From positions 1-64,000 of the forward strand of contig JBDSEV010000064.1 of assembly GCA_039919885.1 (NCBI GenBank): 64,000 nt of DNA, in the 5' to 3' direction. The notes under the pieces are model-generated. The model worked only from the letters and a program-made list of their open reading frames with translations. It was not told the DNA's origin and searched no databases. Each line of letters opens with the position of its first letter. Within the stretch, counting starts at the first letter, position 1. This document shows positions 62,870 through 64,000 of this stretch, in pieces. The position numbers and the translations under genes were made by a program. The stretch comes from JACMLD01 sp039919885 (GTDB lineage Bacteria > Bacteroidota > Bacteroidia > Chitinophagales > Chitinophagaceae).

Positions 62870-64000
62870 TTAAAATGCATAAATGTCTTTGTATTTATTG
62901 GTTGCATAACGTATGAAAAAGTCAATGTTCAGCGGCGCTCCGCTAATTCTTTCACACAATTCCCCGCTGGTAAAACGGCGCCCGTGCACGTGTATTGATG
63001 AACGTAACCAGTTCAGCAACGGATTATAATTACCGTTTTTTATGGCAGCACCCAGGCCGGGTATTTGTTCTTGTGCTGCGGCAAAAAATTGTGCCGCGTA
63101 AAAACTACCCAGGCTGTAGGTAGGAAAATAACCAAAGCTACCGTGGCTCCAGTGTACATCCTGCAGGCAACCCCGCTGGTCGTCCGGTACCGTAACGCCC
63201 AGCAATTTGTAATATTGTTCATTCCAGTAGGCAGGTATATCTTTTACCTGCAAAACGCCTTCCAGCAATTTTTTTTCGAGCTCGTACCGTATCTGCACGT
63301 GAAAATGATAGGTAAGTTCATCTGCCTCTGTTCTTATAAAAGAAGGCTGCACTTTATTGATACCTTTATAAAATTGATTCAGTGAAATGTCCTTTAAAGC
63401 GTCAGGAAAACGTTGACTGGCCTGCGGATAAAAAAACTGCCAGCTGTCCTGGCTCCTGCCTACATTATTTTCCCAAAGCCGCGATTGTGATTCATGTATG
63501 CTCAGCGAAGTGAACTCGCCCAGCGGTAAGCCGTACGCTTCTTTGGGAAGTCCCTGTTCATACAAGCCATGCCCGCATTCGTGTATGCAGCTCCAGGTCA
63601 TGTTGCTGAAATCATTTTCGTCGATACGCGTGGTGAGCCTAACATCCTGGCTGCTAAAATTGGTTGTAAAAGGATGTTCGGCAATGTCCTGCCGGCCGGC
63701 GGAAAAATCAAACCCCAGTTGTTTCATCAGGTCCAGGCCGAATTGCCATTGTTTTTCTTTTGGAAAATGACGGTGCAGGAAATCATCATTTACCTGCGGG
63801 CAGGCGGCAATTTTTTCCAGTAAATCTTTCAGCGGAGCCTGGAGGCTGGTAAAAACGCTGTCAAGCAGCGAAACAGTACAACCTCTTTCATACTGATTAA
63901 GCAATGCGTTGTAGGGATGCTGTTCATAGCCCAGCAAGTCGGCTTCCTGTTTTTTTAGTTCCAGTAAACCCGCAAGATCTTTTTCAAACAAAGAAAAATC
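62870..64000 (-). CDS. Carboxypeptidase M32 (Taq-type), N-terminus outside the window
   Basis: The reading frame is open to the last base of the window, so the gene is cut at its 5' end; 376 or so residues are seen against a usual length of about 500. The zinc site is HECGH in WSCIHECGHGLYEQGLP (HEXXH), followed by IHESQSRLWENNVGR with the third ligand glutamate, and YHFHVQIRYELEK. These are the classical M32 blocks. Thermostable metallocarboxypeptidases of this family remove C-terminal residues in the cytoplasm, with no preference known here. The C-terminus ends in NIDFFIRYATNKYKDIYAF. Followed by a lipoprotein gene 13 bases on. Confidence 0.95.
   Translation of the reverse strand, partial: DFSLFEKDLAGLLELKKQEADLLGYEQHPYNALLNQYERGCTVSLLDSVFTSLQAPLKDLLEKIAACPQVNDDFLHRHFPKEKQWQFGLDLMKQLGFDFSAGRQDIAEHPFTTNFSSQDVRLTTRIDENDFSNMTWSCIHECGHGLYEQGLPKEAYGLPLGEFTSLSIHESQSRLWENNVGRSQDSWQFFYPQASQRFPDALKDISLNQFYKGINKVQPSFIRTEADELTYHFHVQIRYELEKKLLEGVLQVKDIPAYWNEQYYKLLGVTVPDDQRGCLQDVHWSHGSFGYFPTYSLGSFYAAQFFAAAQEQIPGLGAAIKNGNYNPLLNWLRSSIHVHGRRFTSGELCERISGAPLNIDFFIRYATNKYKDIYAF

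Noticed and set aside
1..64000. CRISPR arrays, tRNA and rRNA genes, insertion sequences
   Set aside because: I found no regularly spaced repeats, no tRNA-like CCA-ended cloverleaf, no rRNA-like stretch and no transposase reading frame.

Overview
The window looks like a chromosomal segment of a Bacteroidota bacterium, most likely of the Chitinophagaceae. The reasons are the secretion signals (type IX secretion sorting domains of types A and B, PorP/SprF), the many CarboxypepD_reg-like and PKD domains, the GTTCCGATAGCTA-type dispersed repeats, the moderate GC content and promoter-like boxes of the TTG / TAnnTT(T/C)G type. I see no rRNA, tRNA, CRISPR array or insertion sequence. This taxonomic call is inference from gene content.

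Layout. 1-6 kb: a secreted TPR protein, then an operon of a transmembrane TIR protein with a secreted TPR protein. 6-8 kb: a glycine-rich RRM protein and the ribosomal operon rpsF-rpsR-rplI, each closed by a clear terminator. 8.2-12.7 kb: a giant secreted endonuclease/exonuclease/phosphatase-family protein with a type IX signal. 13-19 kb: htpG and a TraB/GumN-domain protein, each followed by the same 24-nt hairpin. 19.1-31.8 kb: an S74-domain (tail-fibre autoprotease) protein, a 3079-residue RHS protein with a variable AT-rich C-terminal toxin region, its likely immunity gene, and two further displaced toxin-tail/immunity modules. 32-46 kb: mostly housekeeping and envelope genes: ABC exporter, SGNH hydrolase, esterase, GlcD-type oxidase, beta-barrel protein, two LOG-family proteins, Na+/solute symporter, O-methyltransferase, LysM glucosaminidase, hypoxanthine phosphoribosyltransferase and a VWA protein. 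45.8-51.7 kb: DprE1-like oxidase, grpE-dnaJ, an RlmI-like methyltransferase, a miniature type IX cargo and a peroxiredoxin. 51.8-62.1 kb: two giant PKD adhesins followed by a PorP/SprF protein. 62.4-64 kb: a lipoprotein and an M32 carboxypeptidase cut by the window edge.

How the genes work together. Two regions stand out. The RHS locus has the layout of a contact-dependent polymorphic toxin: a conserved RHS core, a swappable toxin tip, an adjacent immunity gene, and a graveyard of older tips with their immunity genes (two of the immunity genes are paralogues). The TIR/TPR pair has a receptor-like topology: a cytoplasmic TIR domain with the catalytic glutamate position kept, one membrane span, and outward-facing beta-sandwich domains, next to a secreted TPR partner that starts with the same type of domain. 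The PKD-PKD-PorP operon resembles a SprB/SprF type adhesin-plus-outer-membrane-partner unit. The heat-shock genes htpG, grpE and dnaJ lie in two separate places.
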